64,000 nt of DNA. Origin: Eutreptiella sp. 'Long Island Sound 2002'. Taxonomy: Eukaryota; Euglenozoa; Euglenophyceae; Eutreptiales; Eutreptiaceae. The notes below the pieces were generated by a model. It was not told where the DNA came from and made no database searches. It saw nothing but the letters and a program-made list of their open reading frames with translations. The DNA is taken from positions 8,448,430-8,512,429 of the forward strand of contig OZ038383.1 of assembly GCA_964036045.1 (NCBI GenBank). The letters run 5' to 3'. Every line of letters begins with the position of its first letter. Position 1 is the stretch's first letter. Positions 1 through 11,860 of this stretch are shown here, in pieces. A program made the translations under genes and the position numbers.

Positions 1-397
1 CATAATGCTGTCCTATGTCCTGTGCCCTGCAACCACCAGACCTCTGTCATCCCATGGGGGCCTTGTGGGCTGTGTAATGCATACTTCTAGAGATCCCAAC
101 CCAAGCTCGCATAACGCAGCACTGTACATCACATAGCAACGAAACATGATACAGCACAGCAAAGAAGGCTTATCAGTGGCAATGCACCTCCCCCCGCCTT
201 GAGAAATCTTGTCTTTGAAAATTGTGGTCACCTGAGTCCCCAACCCTGACCCAAAGCTCCCCGTCCCTGTGTTCCGCCAGGTGGCAGAACAAGCATGATA
301 CTTAGTTGCTGAATGAAATTTGCAGCTCACCCCAGCACATAACTCACTCCCTCATGTGCACAACATGGCACTCACTGCGTTCTTTACAGAGGGATTT

Positions 398-780
398 TCA
401 CTCCCTGGCCATGTGCATCCATGCTACGGCCATATCTGTGGTGGTGACAGGGGTGACGCCGTGTAAAGCCTGCAAATGGCAAGATGGTGAAAATGAATGA
501 CTGCCAAGACCCCCCGAAGAAGACAAGGATCATGCCGGCTCATGTTACATCGACCCTCTGCGACCCTCCACAACCCATCTACAACCTTCTACAGCGGCGG
601 ACAAGGGAGGACTGGCTCATTGTAAGGGACATGTAGTGTCTGAGCGGTCCAGAGGCAGGTGGAAAAAGAGGTGCACCTTAAGTTGCTCATCAGACATGGT
701 CCAGATGTCCAGCTTCCCACTGTTCAGGTACCGCAGGATCAAAGGGAAATATGTGGGACTCCTCTCAATGAGATATTGCC
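398..780 (-). CDS. BTB/T1 (K+ channel tetramerisation, KCTD-like) protein, C-terminal exons
   Basis: Two exons are read on the minus strand: 780-677 and 469-398. The first follows a pyrimidine-rich acceptor (cttcaatcccag). It encodes a segment with IERSPTYF, LILRYLNSGKL and DEQLK, the conserved second half of the BTB_2/T1 domain (family pattern: fidRsp.yF..IL.yLr.GkL). The donor is AAG|GTGCAC. The second exon follows the acceptor ccatttgcag, stays in phase 0, adds about 23 residues and ends in TGA. The intron is 207 nt. KCTD and Kv-type T1 domains form oligomers; KCTD proteins are commonly Cullin-3 adaptors. I could not find the upstream exon with the first half of the domain (the L.VGG..F region); it should lie beyond 800 and join with one carried base. 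The domain call is confident. The last exon is inferred from phase only. Confidence 0.6.
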
Positions 781-1399
781 CTGGGATTGAAGGGAGTAGG
801 GGCAGGGAACGTGATACAGGACAAAACCTGGCTGTTTGGTGATAGAGGCACGTCAGGAGACCTGTCGAGAGGGCTCAAGTGACCAGAGTGTGATCCGTGA
901 CTGAAACAGCCTCAACGGAATCTCAACCCCAAACGTCAGAAGAGTGACAAGGGCTTTTCTTCTTGGAATCAGTGTGACGAGGGGGTCACGAGGGGCTCAA
1001 AAAAGAAATCATCATTGCCTTTCGTTGAGTGAACAAACCTTTCATTCATTGTTGATCCCCAAAACAACGTCTTAGGGTGTTTGCTGCTAATTGATAGCCT
1101 GGTTGGTCAGCTGAGCAGGGAAAATGTCAACTCAAGCATACAAAGGTGTCACAAAAGCACTCGCGTGAGACGCGAATATGCATTACTATATACCTCTGCC
1201 CTTGCATCTCGCTAGCAATGACGAAGCAAGCAACAAGCACCACCTCCAACAACAAGCAATTCTACTTTCTGTTCTGCTAATATATCCATCCCATAGCTCC
1301 AGGCTCTACTCTACTCTCGCCACCAGTTCGGGAGGTACGCCAAATCTGCACAGTTTTGGACCATCACCAGCCATGTTCCCGCCCAAAACAGGTTGTATC
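781..1399. other. No supported gene
   Basis: This is probably intron or intergenic sequence upstream of the BTB exon. I see no recognisable exon, repeat or RNA in it. Confidence 0.3.
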
Positions 1400-1755
1400 A
1401 AAGAGCGCTCTGCTGGTCCCCACACCCACGGTGCATCTGAGAAACGCCCCCAAACTGCCCCAGAATGGCCCAAAATCTGTGCCTGTGCATTCTGGCTGCA
1501 AAGAACAAAGACTGGGTGGTATCTGGGGCTATGTAGCTCAAGAAACAATTCTGAGGGAACTCAGTCCATCCACAACCCCCCACTTTTTGTTGTTTCCAAC
1601 CCTCAGAATCACCCAACTGGGCGCCAAGACCCACGTACTCGTTCTGGCATGCCAGAACCTGTGAGAGCAGTGTAGGGAGTCCAAACCAACTTGGGCCGAA
1701 ATGGGTTAAACAGGGGTCACCAAGGGCCTAACAAGGACTTTTCCCAAGGCTGTTC
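1400..1755 (+). repeat. Diverged copy of the 1.1-kb telomere-associated repeat
   Basis: This stretch aligns without obvious gaps to the middle of the repeat copy at about 50.72-51.01 kb, in the same orientation. Shared blocks include ccccccactttttgt followed by gtttccaa/ccctcaga, an ATGT/CATGG-agctca block, and near the end a shared gggt-aac-aggg-c block. By eye identity is roughly 70-80%, far lower than among the four young copies. The terminal inverted repeats and telomeric flanks are not visible here, so this is an old fragment. Confidence 0.6.
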
Positions 1756-2864
1756 AAACCACTTGAGATGCCCAAGCAAGTGTTTTTAGCACCCATATAC
1801 TGACCACACTACATATTCAAATGCACAGTGTTACCAGCTCTGTTTAGGAGGGGTACTCCCCAACTCTGACTTACTGACAACAGAGGGGTGACCACACGAA
1901 CCCTGTTGCCCTCTCCTAGCCCCTAAAGCACGGGAATTAAATTCAATGCACCAGAAGGAGGCATCTCCGAAGCCAAAGTGGTACAGTCAGTTGGTAGGGG
2001 GCCACACGTGAGACCCTCAAAGCTTCAAGAGTGGCCCCTTCCAGACTTGAATGAGCGCAAGGGTAGAGCATTGTGCAACCAGGCAGATCACCTTCCAAAC
2101 GGAAATTCAGATGGCCCAGCAGCCCAGTGGTGGCATCCCCCCTGGGGAAAATTTCCCTTTCCATGTTTCGATGTGGCGCAGGGGGTTCCCAGGTTGATTG
2201 CTCGGCTCAAGTGAAGTGCCAGCAAGCGGAAAAAAAACTAGCGAAAATCTTGTACATTTTTTTGACACTCATAACACCTTGTTCAGAAAATTTGTTTGAG
2301 TGTGTTCATGAGTTTTTTCGTTTATTTTTTTTTGCGAGGTTCAGTTCTGTTGATAACTGAGGCAATTTGCTCAGAGGTTAAGGTGCCCATGTGTATACCA
2401 GTGGTCCAGACTTGCTGTCCCTGAAATGGTGTCTCCTGTCAAAATCCTCAGCCAGGACCACTCTTGTTTTGTTTGGTTCTCCTCATTGCTGATGCAGTGC
2501 AGATTACAGCACCCAGTGCTTGCATCCATGCAGACAGTCACGGTCTGGCTGTCTGCAAACATTTTTTTTGCCAGGTTCGAGTGATCAGCACTCTCCCGCT
2601 ACCGTTTCGCAACACTGACTGCCCTCTGCCGTAAGGGTCACTTGTCAACGCCTCATCCATGGTGGGTCTAAACCTGTGGGGCAGAGGCCAGGGTGCGGCA
2701 AATAAAGGCTGATCGATTACCATTGTGCACAGTGGGAGCAGGAGGGGAGGGAGGGTGGGGGGCAGAGTGGGGTGTTGGTTCCACTATCACCAGGGCAGCA
2801 AACTTCCCCCATGGCATCCACTCCTCTCCCGGCGCAGGCAAAGGCTTTACATGCAGTTATACCC
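1756..2864. other. No supported gene
   Basis: The stretch has poly-A/T tracts near 2230-2340 and several short ORFs. An acceptor-like site (ctgccccacag, minus strand, about 2675) precedes an ATG, but nothing recognisable follows. I do not call a gene. Confidence 0.25.
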
Positions 2865-3742
2865 ATGGCCGTGAAGTTTGGAGGGTGCTTTCAAATGCTG
2901 CGGAAGGTCTTCAGGGGCGTAGGCCAGCGCCGTTCTCTTGTGCCTGCGCCTCACAGGTGTATCTTGCCTTTTGCATCCCCGATCCTGGGCACGCCACAAC
3001 GCCCAAGATGTGACCCCCTTCCCCCCCCCCCCCCTACAGCACTCAGGTCCCACGCCCCCCTGCCCAGCTCCGCTGGGAAAGGGCCTCAGGTCCGTGGTTT
3101 TCTGCACAGACCTGAACCCTTGGCAGCAAATGCACCGCATCTCATCAAAAATCCATCACTACAACCTTGGACCAGGTGCTTGCTGCCTGGGGAAATGCTC
3201 ACTGTGAAGGATCTGCACGTATGGGAAGCACTAGGTGGTGGACCCATACTGATGCCACCCCAACTGGCTGTCAAGCAAGGAAAAGTACGGCCTGCCAAAG
3301 AAATACAAACCCCTGCAAATACAGAGCAGACCTTTCTCGTTTGGTTCCCATGTGCCACTGCCAAGAAGCGCATCGAAAAACGTGTCTGGCTCCTTCATCA
3401 GCACCTGACGATAAGTTGATGGGATCCACAACGAACGATACGAGTTGCTACTGCTGCGCGTGTGGCACTGCCCAGCAGCGGGAAGGTGGGAGGAGTGGGG
3501 GGAGGACATCATGGCACAGTTGCCTGGCATGTGGGACATTCTTATGGAGCTTTTGGGAAATACGGTTGTACTGCACAGTTTGGAGGTTCGCAATCGATAA
3601 TACCCATGAATCCATGTGGTTTTACACAGCACTGGGTGTCCACTGCAAGGATGTCCATAGCATGGCGCCATTTTACCATGCCACAATGCGTATGGCGACT
3701 ACATACGACAGCATGAAGCATGCTTATCATTCGGGAATCTGA
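2865..3742 (+). CDS. Tentative multi-exon gene, uncharacterised
   Basis: An ATG at 2865 lies just after a possible acceptor (ttacatgcag). Three short exons keep phase: 2865-2956 (donor CACAG|GTGTAT), 3040-3089 (acceptor is a long C-tract followed by tacag) and 3127-3175 (donor ACCAG|GTGCTT). A fourth exon beginning near 3225 would join in frame and stay open to 3742; it is Cys-rich (CYCCACG). The product begins with a basic helix (MLRKVFRGVGQRR). No family is recognised. Implied introns are 83 and 37 nt. Evidence is phase agreement and splice signals only, so the model could be coincidental. Confidence 0.3.
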
Positions 3743-3905
3743 AATTGCCAAAGGTCACACACAATGGGGGTGATTGTCCAACAAGGATCATGCAGATCCA
3801 AAGCACAAGCACAAGCACATCACCAGTGCTGTATGCCCTGGGTGTGGGAACTAGCACGCACTGTCCCAATTCAATTGCCTTTGGCAAGGCATCTCAACGT
3901 AATGG

Positions 3906-5050
3906 AAGCCTAGAATCTTAGAATCTTAGAGTCCTAGGATCTTAGAGTCTTAGAATCCTAGAATCTTAGTATCCTAGAATCCTAGAATCTTGGAATCTTC
4001 GAACCCTAGAGTCCTAGAATCCTAGAATTCTAGAATCTTAGACTCCTAGAATCCTAGAATCTTAGTATCCTAAGAATCCTAGAATCCTAGACTCTTAGAA
4101 TCCTAAAATCCTAGAATCTTAGAATCTTAGAATCCTTGAATCCTAGAATCTTGGAATCCTAGAATCTTAGCATCCTAAAATCCTAGAATCTTAGAAGCCT
4201 AGAATCTTAGAATCTTAGAATCCTAGAAACTTAGTATCTTAGAATCCTAGAATCTTAGAATCCTAGAATCGTAGTATCCTAGAACCCTAGCATCTTAGAA
4301 TCTTAGAATCCTAGCACCTTAGAATCCTAGAATCCTAGAAACTTAGAATCCTAGAATCTTAGAACCCTAGGATCCTAGAAGCTTAGAATCCTAGAATCCT
4401 GGAATCTTAGAATCCTAGAATCGCAGAATCTTAGAATCTTAGAGTCCTAGAATCCTAGAATCTTAGAATCCTAGAATCCTAGAATCTTAGAATCTTAGTA
4501 TCTTAGAATCCTAGAATCTTAGAATCCTAGAGTCCTAGAATCTTAGAATCCTGGAAGCTTAGAATCCTAGACTCCTAGAATGTTAGAATCCTAGAATCCT
4601 AGAATCCTAGAATTTTAGGATCTTAGAATCCTACAATCTTAGAATCTGTTGAACACGTGTAAACGGAGATGAAGACCAAAAAGGCACTTCGTGTTCATAC
4701 ACCAGAATCCTACAATCTTAGAAGCTCAGAATCCTAGAATCTTAGAATGCTGGAATACTAGAACCCTAGAATCTTAGACTCTATCTTAGAATTATAGAAT
4801 CCTAGATTCCTAGAATCTTAGAATCCTAGAATCCTAGAATCATAGAATCTTGGAATCCTAGAATCTTAGAATCCTAGGATAGTAGAATCCTAGAATCTTA
4901 GAATCCTAGAATCTTAGAATCTTAGTATCCTAGAATCCTAGAATCTTAGAATATTAGAATCCTAGAGTCTTGGAGTTTTAGAATCCTAGAATCTTAGAAT
5001 CTTACAATCTTAGTATGCTACAATCCTAGAAACTTAGAATACTAGAATGA
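3906..5050. repeat. Satellite of degenerate 8-bp units (TAGAATCC / TAGAATCT)
   Basis: About 1.15 kb of head-to-tail 8-bp units, roughly 140 copies, alternating irregularly between TAGAATCC and TAGAATCT with scattered substitutions. The array is interrupted once, at 4647-4703. It has no coding potential. Confidence 0.95.
4650..4697. repeat. 48-bp stem-loop insertion inside the satellite
   Basis: The interruption begins with TGAACACG and ends with its exact complement CGTGTTCA, enclosing about 32 bp unrelated to the satellite. The 8-bp arms can pair. It may be a minute inserted element or a captured filler sequence. I see no target duplication because the flanks are degenerate satellite. Confidence 0.5.
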
Positions 5051-7330
5051 TACAAGCGAAGTATTTTCGTTATGCCAGTCAACAAGCTTTTGCTTCATTT
5101 GGCCGCACGGCTGTGCGCAACTTTGAGGTGAGTTGCGCAGGTAAGAACATGGCCATGGAATTCTTTTGATTCCAACTCCCCAGCCAAATCTTACGTTCCT
5201 CCATATCAATGGGGAATCAAACCGCCCTCTTTTGTGCCGTCATTTTGCCAAAACAGTTCTACGCCTTCTGTACAACCTTGGCCTTTTTCACTGGCACAAC
5301 TGTCCAAATTTGGCACATTTCCCCCATGGTTGTCACTTGGGGTGCCCAAAGATGGAAATCCAAAAAACGTCTACTGCATAAAGTGTGTAAATAACAATAA
5401 ACGGACGGCACCATCCCAAAGCAGTGACAGCTGTTTAGTGATTGTATCATTTCTGTGCTTCAAGGGTGTTCTGCGATTTCTGTGGTTTTCCGTGATTTTC
5501 ATGATCTGCCATGATTTTCACAATCCTTCATTTTTGTGGTGTTCTGTGGTGTTTCGTGACACGGAAATACAAGGACCCCTGCATTCACTCAAGACAATTG
5601 AGTGTATACATTGGACAACATAACAACCATGGGGTGCATTGCCCATTTCGGAAGCACGTTGTGAACAAAAATGACACAATGGAGCTTGGAAGGCTTTCCG
5701 CATTCAGGCCAAAGAGTTGTATTGTGCATTTGTTAGTTACAATCAACAACTGACAAAATATGAAATGTTTGTGGGCCTTCAAATGTACGGTAAACACAGA
5801 TTGCCCGAAAAATCCAACACAAATATTCACGATCATAATGTCAGTTGCAACACGTGTTGTTGCAGTTGAAATGTTGAAAGCAATGGCCCATTTCACAGGT
5901 ACACATCCCCTTTGACAACCCAATGCATTGGGAATTTGGTTGTCAAATGCATTGGGAATGTTCATCGGGAACGTGACATTGCACACGCCCCCGATAAAGT
6001 GTATCCCAAGGTTAAGGGTTGCATTTGACACTTACGTAGTGTATTGGAAGCAACAAGGAAGCTGCACATCCGTATTGTGCGGTTTTGGGGACATGGGCTT
6101 GGGCAATATTCCGCATATACTAAGCGAATACGCAAACAGTAGGGTGGAATTCAATGAAAAAAGGGGCGGGGAGGTGTCATGGGGTATGGGGCACATCAAT
6201 CAAAATGTGAGCCCATGGGGGCTATTGCAACCCAAGGTGAAAGGGGCCACTGGTTGCATATCTGCATCAATGCAGAAACAACCCCCCCCCCCCAAAGAAT
6301 ATCAAATGTCTAGAATCCATGTTAAAAGCAATGGCTACAGATACCTGTTGCTCAGACAAGCGCAAACATGTCGGAACCCAAGAACCCAAAGGCAAGTGTT
6401 GCATGGCGCAATAGGGTGAATCACACTTATCCCCCCCCCCCTCCGAAGAAAAAAACAATAAAGCAAAAGCACCTCTTTTCTGTGCTTTGGAGACATCAAT
6501 AGGAAGGGATGGGTGGCACATCCACACGACACTGCGCTGGCACAAACCGTCAAAGAGGATTGTGCCTCAAGAAGAGTTTGTGTCAAGGTTTTTGCAAAAG
6601 TAGTTTGGTGGGCATGCCTTTTTGGGTTGCAAGATGTTTGAGTGCTGAGTTGATGCGACTTGGGAGTAATGACCGAAGCATACAAGAGTGGGAGGCGATT
6701 GGAAGGTGGTTGGTTGGGCTTGCATATTGTAGAGCCCTCCATTGGTCCGCATCGAGCACAATATGCCATGAGGCGGTCTAAATTGAGGCCCCTGCATGGT
6801 TTTTAGGGATGAGGGTTCTTTTGTGTATTGTTCACACAGTCAACACCAGCAGGGGGTTGGGAGTTGTCAACAGATTTGGGGAACGCTTTTTTCGCATTCA
6901 GAAGCCAGTCGGCATTGTCGTGCTTGGAGTTCTTTGCTAGAGTATGGTGTGTTGGATGGAGCGCACAACTTTGACTTGTGTGTAGAGGAGTGACATGCTC
7001 TCCTTTAAACACATGTTCACCATAGCGTGCACAGAGATCCAATGCCAGGCACGATTAACGACCCATAACAGCAACAACCTGTCCACTACCATTGCTCCCT
7101 TCCATTTCCACTGCATGCAGCTGACCACCATCTATTCCTAGTGCCTGCTAACAATTTACACTGTGACCTAATACCCCAGCACAAACGTCTGATGCACGAG
7201 CAACACAGGTACCACCTTTCGCGTAGTGTCAAACAGGATGCCGCTAATGTTCAATCTGACCCAGTCCTCACGGATCTCTTCAAAATCTGTGAATCCCAAT
7301 TGTGAATGTAGAGTCGGTCTAAGGGGAGTG
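5051..7330. other. No supported gene
   Basis: Mixed-composition DNA with poly-C runs at about 6282 and 6432. Several ORFs of 60-163 codons are present in both strands, but none has a recognisable domain or a consistent exon structure. Confidence 0.25.
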
Positions 7331-8261
7331 TTGTCAGGGCAAAAGCACTGGAGGATAGATACAGTGCAGGGCAGAGGTAAGCCCCCTCACCCATGGCAAT
7401 ATCCCGATTTGTGTGCACCAGTTACTCCACACTCCGGGAACGTTGCCAAAATGACACCCCACCACCACCCGAGGCTGGGGAATTGAAACGGTGAACGAGA
7501 CCTGGCAACAACTTGCACTGCAAGACACTGCACAAAACATGCTGCAAACACACAAAGAACATCCGTCATATGAAATGGCATGTGCCAGCGGGAGACATGG
7601 CTGCGGGGTCGAAATCCATGGCTGGACGTGTGAGATGACTGCACAAAAGCCCCACAACGCGAGGCACAGGCGCCACACCCACAACCACGGGAAACCTCAG
7701 AAACCGCCAACCTTGTTCCTGCCCGCCCCCCCCCCCCCCCCGAAAAATGCACGTGGCCCCGTGGGGGCTGCTGGGGCGTGGTGTATGACACCAAAACGGC
7801 ACGTTCCCCCTGCGGATCATGCCACAGAGCACCTGTTTTCTGAAGCCACCCCCGCCCCCTCAGCCACATCGCCCAGTCCAGGAACGCTCTCACTTCTACG
7901 GCATTTCGACCCACTTGCCAGGCATGGGCTGCCCGCCCAGGGGAGGACGTGGAACTGCCTATTGCTTCCAGCCCTGGGGGTGCACGTAGACTCGGTGCTG
8001 ATGACGGACGCTGTGTGTGTGTGTGGCTGTGCAGGAGGCCTACGTCCCGGCCCTGGATGCCCTTGCCTGCGCCTGTGGCATGCACATGACAGACAATGCA
8101 CAACGTTGGGCTCTGTGGGAGGCATCAGCCCGGACACACAAACGACAGTACACACCATGCAGCACACACACAACAAGCAACTGCACAATCTCCAGCCTGG
8201 CTGGACGTCGCAGTCATACCCGGCAATTGGCAGGGGTTCAGAGTCAACTGGGCGCCTGACC
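7331..8261. other. GC-rich stretch with overlapping long ORFs, a (TG)n tract and poly-C
   Basis: Minus-strand frames stay open for 240-310 codons in two frames at once, and one plus-strand frame does too. This reflects base composition rather than three genes. Acceptor-like sites occur (for example ttcaattccccag near 7480 on the minus strand), so exons may be present. A C-run lies at about 7727-7742 and a TG-tract at about 8010-8024. Confidence 0.3.
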
Positions 8262-8649
8262 AGAGCCGAAAGATCAAGCGGTCTCCCTTCCATGGCACAC
8301 TGGGATCCTTGACAGAAAGAGCCATGGAGTCCGGCAGACTGTGCAATGCGGAGGAGTGCTTCGGCAGGATGAACTTGGGCCGCTGACTCCGGCGAAAATG
8401 CCTGGGGTCTGCCTTGGGAATTTGGGCCGAGCAGGAGAAGCTCAAACGACCATTGCAGGCAGAGACGGTGTATGACGATGCCTTGGGTAGAACGATGCAC
8501 TTCGGGTGCCAACACACGAAATTGGAGAAGAAATTGGAGTCCGACGAAGGATCCGTGCAGAACATCAGGAAATCGCTGTTCACTCCTGGAGACCACGTGA
8601 ATCTGGACAGCTGGGCCGCTGGGGTGCACGGCCGGTGGTGCTTGCCCAT
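8262..8649 (-). CDS. Candidate exon, uncharacterised protein
   Basis: The reading starts at ATG 8649 (MGKHHRP...) and stays open with codon use favouring C or G at third positions. The predicted protein is rich in Ser, Phe and Cys (for example NFFSNFVCWHPKC, SACNGRLSFSC). A possible donor lies near 8262 (CTCTG|GTCAGG). A second frame is also open here, so the choice rests on codon pattern only. No family is recognised. Confidence 0.3.
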
Positions 8650-9206
8650 GGGCAGAGATTTGAACAAATGGAGTAAGATGACACGCAGTGGCGCTTCTGT
8701 ATGGCCCTGCCCGGTGTGGACACATGGCTTTGAAAGAGGCGTCCCTTGCACTTGCCTTTCAATGGGGGTGGCCCTCTCATTGTGGCACCTTCTTGCCCAC
8801 CTTCGCAGCCCAGGCTTGTTTTGGAACGGGGGGAGGAGGCACCATGAATCAATTGAATCACTGCCTGACGTGTGAAGCTCAACTGACCTGCAACCAACAG
8901 CAAGTTCGTGTGCGTGGTGTGCTGTATTCTTCGCCCTTGTGATGGTCACAGCGGCAATTTGGCGGGACTGTGTCCCATGAATCTTGAAATTGAGGAAAGG
9001 CAAGTCAACAATCCACCCCATATTCCTCTCCATTCCCTGGCAGACAGTGCCGAACAAAGATGCTCCTCCACACCTTAGGAACGGATACTGAGGCTACCCA
9101 AGGCCCATGAGGGCAATCCAGTCACAAATTCAGGGTGAAAATGAAGACGGTTTCGGAATGGCGCAAGAGAGGGGTGATGCACAATGCATCTCAGGGCCTA
9201 CTGACA

Positions 9207-9841
9207 TTAACTCTGCCCTTTCCCATGCCCTCTGCCTGTTCCTGCTCTCTGGCCCATTTGCTTTCCGTGCCCTCTATACTCTGGAGTGCATGAATTGCAT
9301 TGGTTTCCAGCAAGCAGGTACACGGCCATCATCACACAGCTAGCCCATCTTGTATTACTCTTTGGTGCCTGAAATGCAGAACCTGATTGCGACCCATACA
9401 CAGGGGAGTGCAAACGGTTCGTGCCAGAAACCCAATTTGAACCACATCCCAAGCGTCTGTTGTCAACTGACTCACATGTGTCTTCATATTTTTTCCATCT
9501 TCATCTTCATCATCATCTTTTTTCTTCAAACTATCAAAACATTTTCTGCTGATGAATGGTTTCGGAACATTTTTCTCGCTGAGTTTTGGCCTCTCATCAA
9601 CACCGACTTTGGGCAGTTGGGAGAGCCCCAGAGGCAATTCAGGGGGACAACCATGAATCTTGAAAGTAAAGGAAAATAATTCAGGATAGGGCACTTGGAC
9701 AACCACGTCACCATGGGACAAGTGGCACTGGCATGCGTCCAACTGAGGATATCGGATAGCGCCATCTTCATGAGTGTGGTCAAACTCAACAGCCGTTTCA
9801 TAGTGCCAGTGCTCCACGTGGGAATCACACATTGTTACATG
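9207..9841 (-). CDS. Two C-terminal exons of an uncharacterised acidic/Gly-rich protein
   Basis: Exon 9841-9476 (122 codons) follows the acceptor tcttcacctgtgcag and ends at a strong donor, ACACAT|GTGAGT. Exon 9368-9207 (53 codons plus TAA) follows the acceptor ctgcatttcag. Both are phase 0 and the joined frame has no stop. The first exon has a His/Cys-rich start (CDSHVEHWHYE, ACQCHLSHG), then PELFSFTFKIHG, then a charged KKKDDDEDEDGK stretch. The second has CNSC and a GTGRGHGKG tail, as in nucleic-acid-binding proteins. No family is recognised. The upstream exon was not found. The intron is 107 nt. Confidence 0.5.
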
Positions 9842-10338
9842 CTGCACAGGTGAAGACAGGCATGGCAGAAAGTCATGGGTCGGCTACAAATGGAGGCAGT
9901 CTGAGGTCAAGCGCTTGGGCACGCATTGATGAATATCAACGCATGATGCACACGTGAAATGCATTTGGCATGAACGTTTATTGATGCTTTGCAGTGGTAG
10001 CAAATTCCCCTTGCTTTCATACCCCGTTCTGGGTCTCAGCTCACCTCAAAATGTAGGCCCACACTGATAACACTGATCAACAACCTGCACTTGCATCTGA
10101 TCACATCACCATGAACTCGGGCCGCTTGTTCAAAAACCACTTGCTGAATGAATTACAACAACTCATGCAATCTCACAACACAAAGGTGCAAAAGTTGCCA
10201 TGCAATGCTGAACGCCCACTCACATTCCAATGCCCCTGGTTCTGCTCTGAAAGTTTGGAATTCACATACTGTGGCCAAAAAAATTTCTCTATATGCTGCC
10301 GCCTGGAAAAGATTGAATGATATTGTGCCACTTCGTCA
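9842..10338. other. Unique left flank of the tandem array
   Basis: No gene is supported. The sequence to the left of 10339 does not recur at the other F copies, so the array boundary lies here. Confidence 0.5.
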
Positions 10339-10594
10339 AGGAATACCGCAGGGGGGCCGGGGGCTTGGTGCATTGCGAAATTTGGAATGGCCAAATTTGC
10401 TGCGGAGAAAATTTGGTGCCAATTATCAAATACCATTGGAAAATTCGGTACAAATTCCCAGATTGTGGCACAACAAGCAGAGACTGTGAATGGTTATTGT
10501 TAGTTCCTGTTGTTTCTTGTGGGCCTGTGGTTGGATGCTCAAGATGGGTTGATGCCAAGGTCGCTCTGCAATGTGTTTATGCGTAGCTCAGAAG

Positions 10595-10604
10595 TATATA
10601 TAAA
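10595..10604 (+). promoter_or_regulatory. TATA-box-like sequence in F (also 16536 and 22474)
   Basis: TATATATAAA occurs once per F copy, about 255 bp from its left end. It is a plausible core promoter reading rightward, but no plus-strand ORF downstream is convincing. Only the sequence supports it. Confidence 0.3.
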
Positions 10605-11407
10605 TGTGCAATGGCTACTGTTGTAGCTGCATTGCAAATACCTTGGGGTTAGGCTAAAATCATTAATCGACTGCTTCCCTCCCTCAACTACCCCACCCAA
10701 TTGCCAGCCCACAGCCCCACTTCCTCCAATCTTTCCACCCATTTCCTCCCCGCTTGCCCCCCCCCCCCCTTTTCCCTCATGGTTTTTCACGCCTGAAGTT
10801 ACTACTTCACAGAATGTCGCGCGACCGCCAGTTTTCACCACCTCCCGCCAGTTTTACAAGTCCCCTGTTGTCCCTTGTTTTTGGCGACCAAACCCTATTT
10901 GGCATTGGCAACCATGGAGGCCTATATTAGGTTTGACATGGTACCTACCCTCACCACCGGATATGGACTGGGCCTAGCACAAGAACAGACCACTGGCACA
11001 CACCTTGCGTCAACCTACCATCTATCATGTAAGTAGCTTGGGGAACTGGCATCATCAGATTCCTCAGCATCACATCATACCAAGGCTAGCATCGCATCAT
11101 ACCAAGCCTGCTTAGAATGAAATCTCAATCCTTACACTTTCCGATGTCCCCATTGCCCCTTCCAAGCGAGATGGACATTGAAGATACTCAGGATTAGGTG
11201 GGGTGTGCATGTCCACACTGGAACCCAACAAAGGTAATGCGGAAGCACACGTGGAAATGTGGCGACTGCCCAGCAACCATATATGGGAATCTGTTGTGCG
11301 GCCACTGCAGCAAACATGGAGAAAAACAATAAGTGGTGCTTGCAAAGGGAGGAGAAAGGATGGCACTCTAACACTAAGAAAGAAGAGAATAAATGCGTGG
11401 GGCTAAG

Positions 11408-11860
11408 TTAGCAAGGTTGGTGTGTAAACCACAAAGGTGTATGTCCGTGGAGGTCATGGCAGGACCAAAATGAGGCACTTTTGGTAGCAATCCACAGGAA
11501 TACAATTGTTCTTGGTTCTTTGTCCACTCCAAAACACTGTTCAACTGTGCCACTACAAAAATCATCCTCCTCCTGCAATATTGCTTCATCAATGATCATG
11601 ACGTGAGGTACATTAGGCATGAGACATTCGTCTATTTGCACATGACTTGAGTAAATGCAGCTTCTTCTTCAGTGCCCAAACCCATATGGTGCCCTTCTTG
11701 AAAAGGTCTGTTGGAGTGCTTCTTTCTCTGAAATCCCAGATGACATCACCCAAAACTGCAGCTGTCTACTGAGTGCCTTTGTCACACATTCATTTTTGGT
11801 TGCCACGTCATTCATGAAATCCATGAATAGTTTCATCTTATTTTTTTGAGCTTCCATCAA
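11408..11860 (-). pseudogene. Decayed ORF in F copy 1, with a Walker-B-like IIDEA segment
   Basis: On the minus strand about 150 codons run in one frame, broken by a single TGA at 11669-11671. The upstream part is charged and helical (MNDVATKNECVTKALSRQ). The downstream part has PHVMIIDEAI followed by acidic residues, resembling the Walker B motif of an ATPase or helicase. No Walker A was found, so the family is not assigned. Upstream on the same strand, acceptor- and donor-like sites (12260-11880) suggest the remnant was once multi-exon. The same TGA is present in all three F copies, so it predates the duplication. Confidence 0.4.

Noticed and set aside
7370-7480. SRA-domain-like motif (FGNVPGV..NW) on the minus strand
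   Set aside because: Too short, and the expected following Arg and Gly-His residues are absent.
7817-9057. Minus-strand ORFs of 302 and 310 codons as two full genes
   Set aside because: They overlap in different frames in GC-rich DNA; only the 8262-8649 part has codon usage worth listing.
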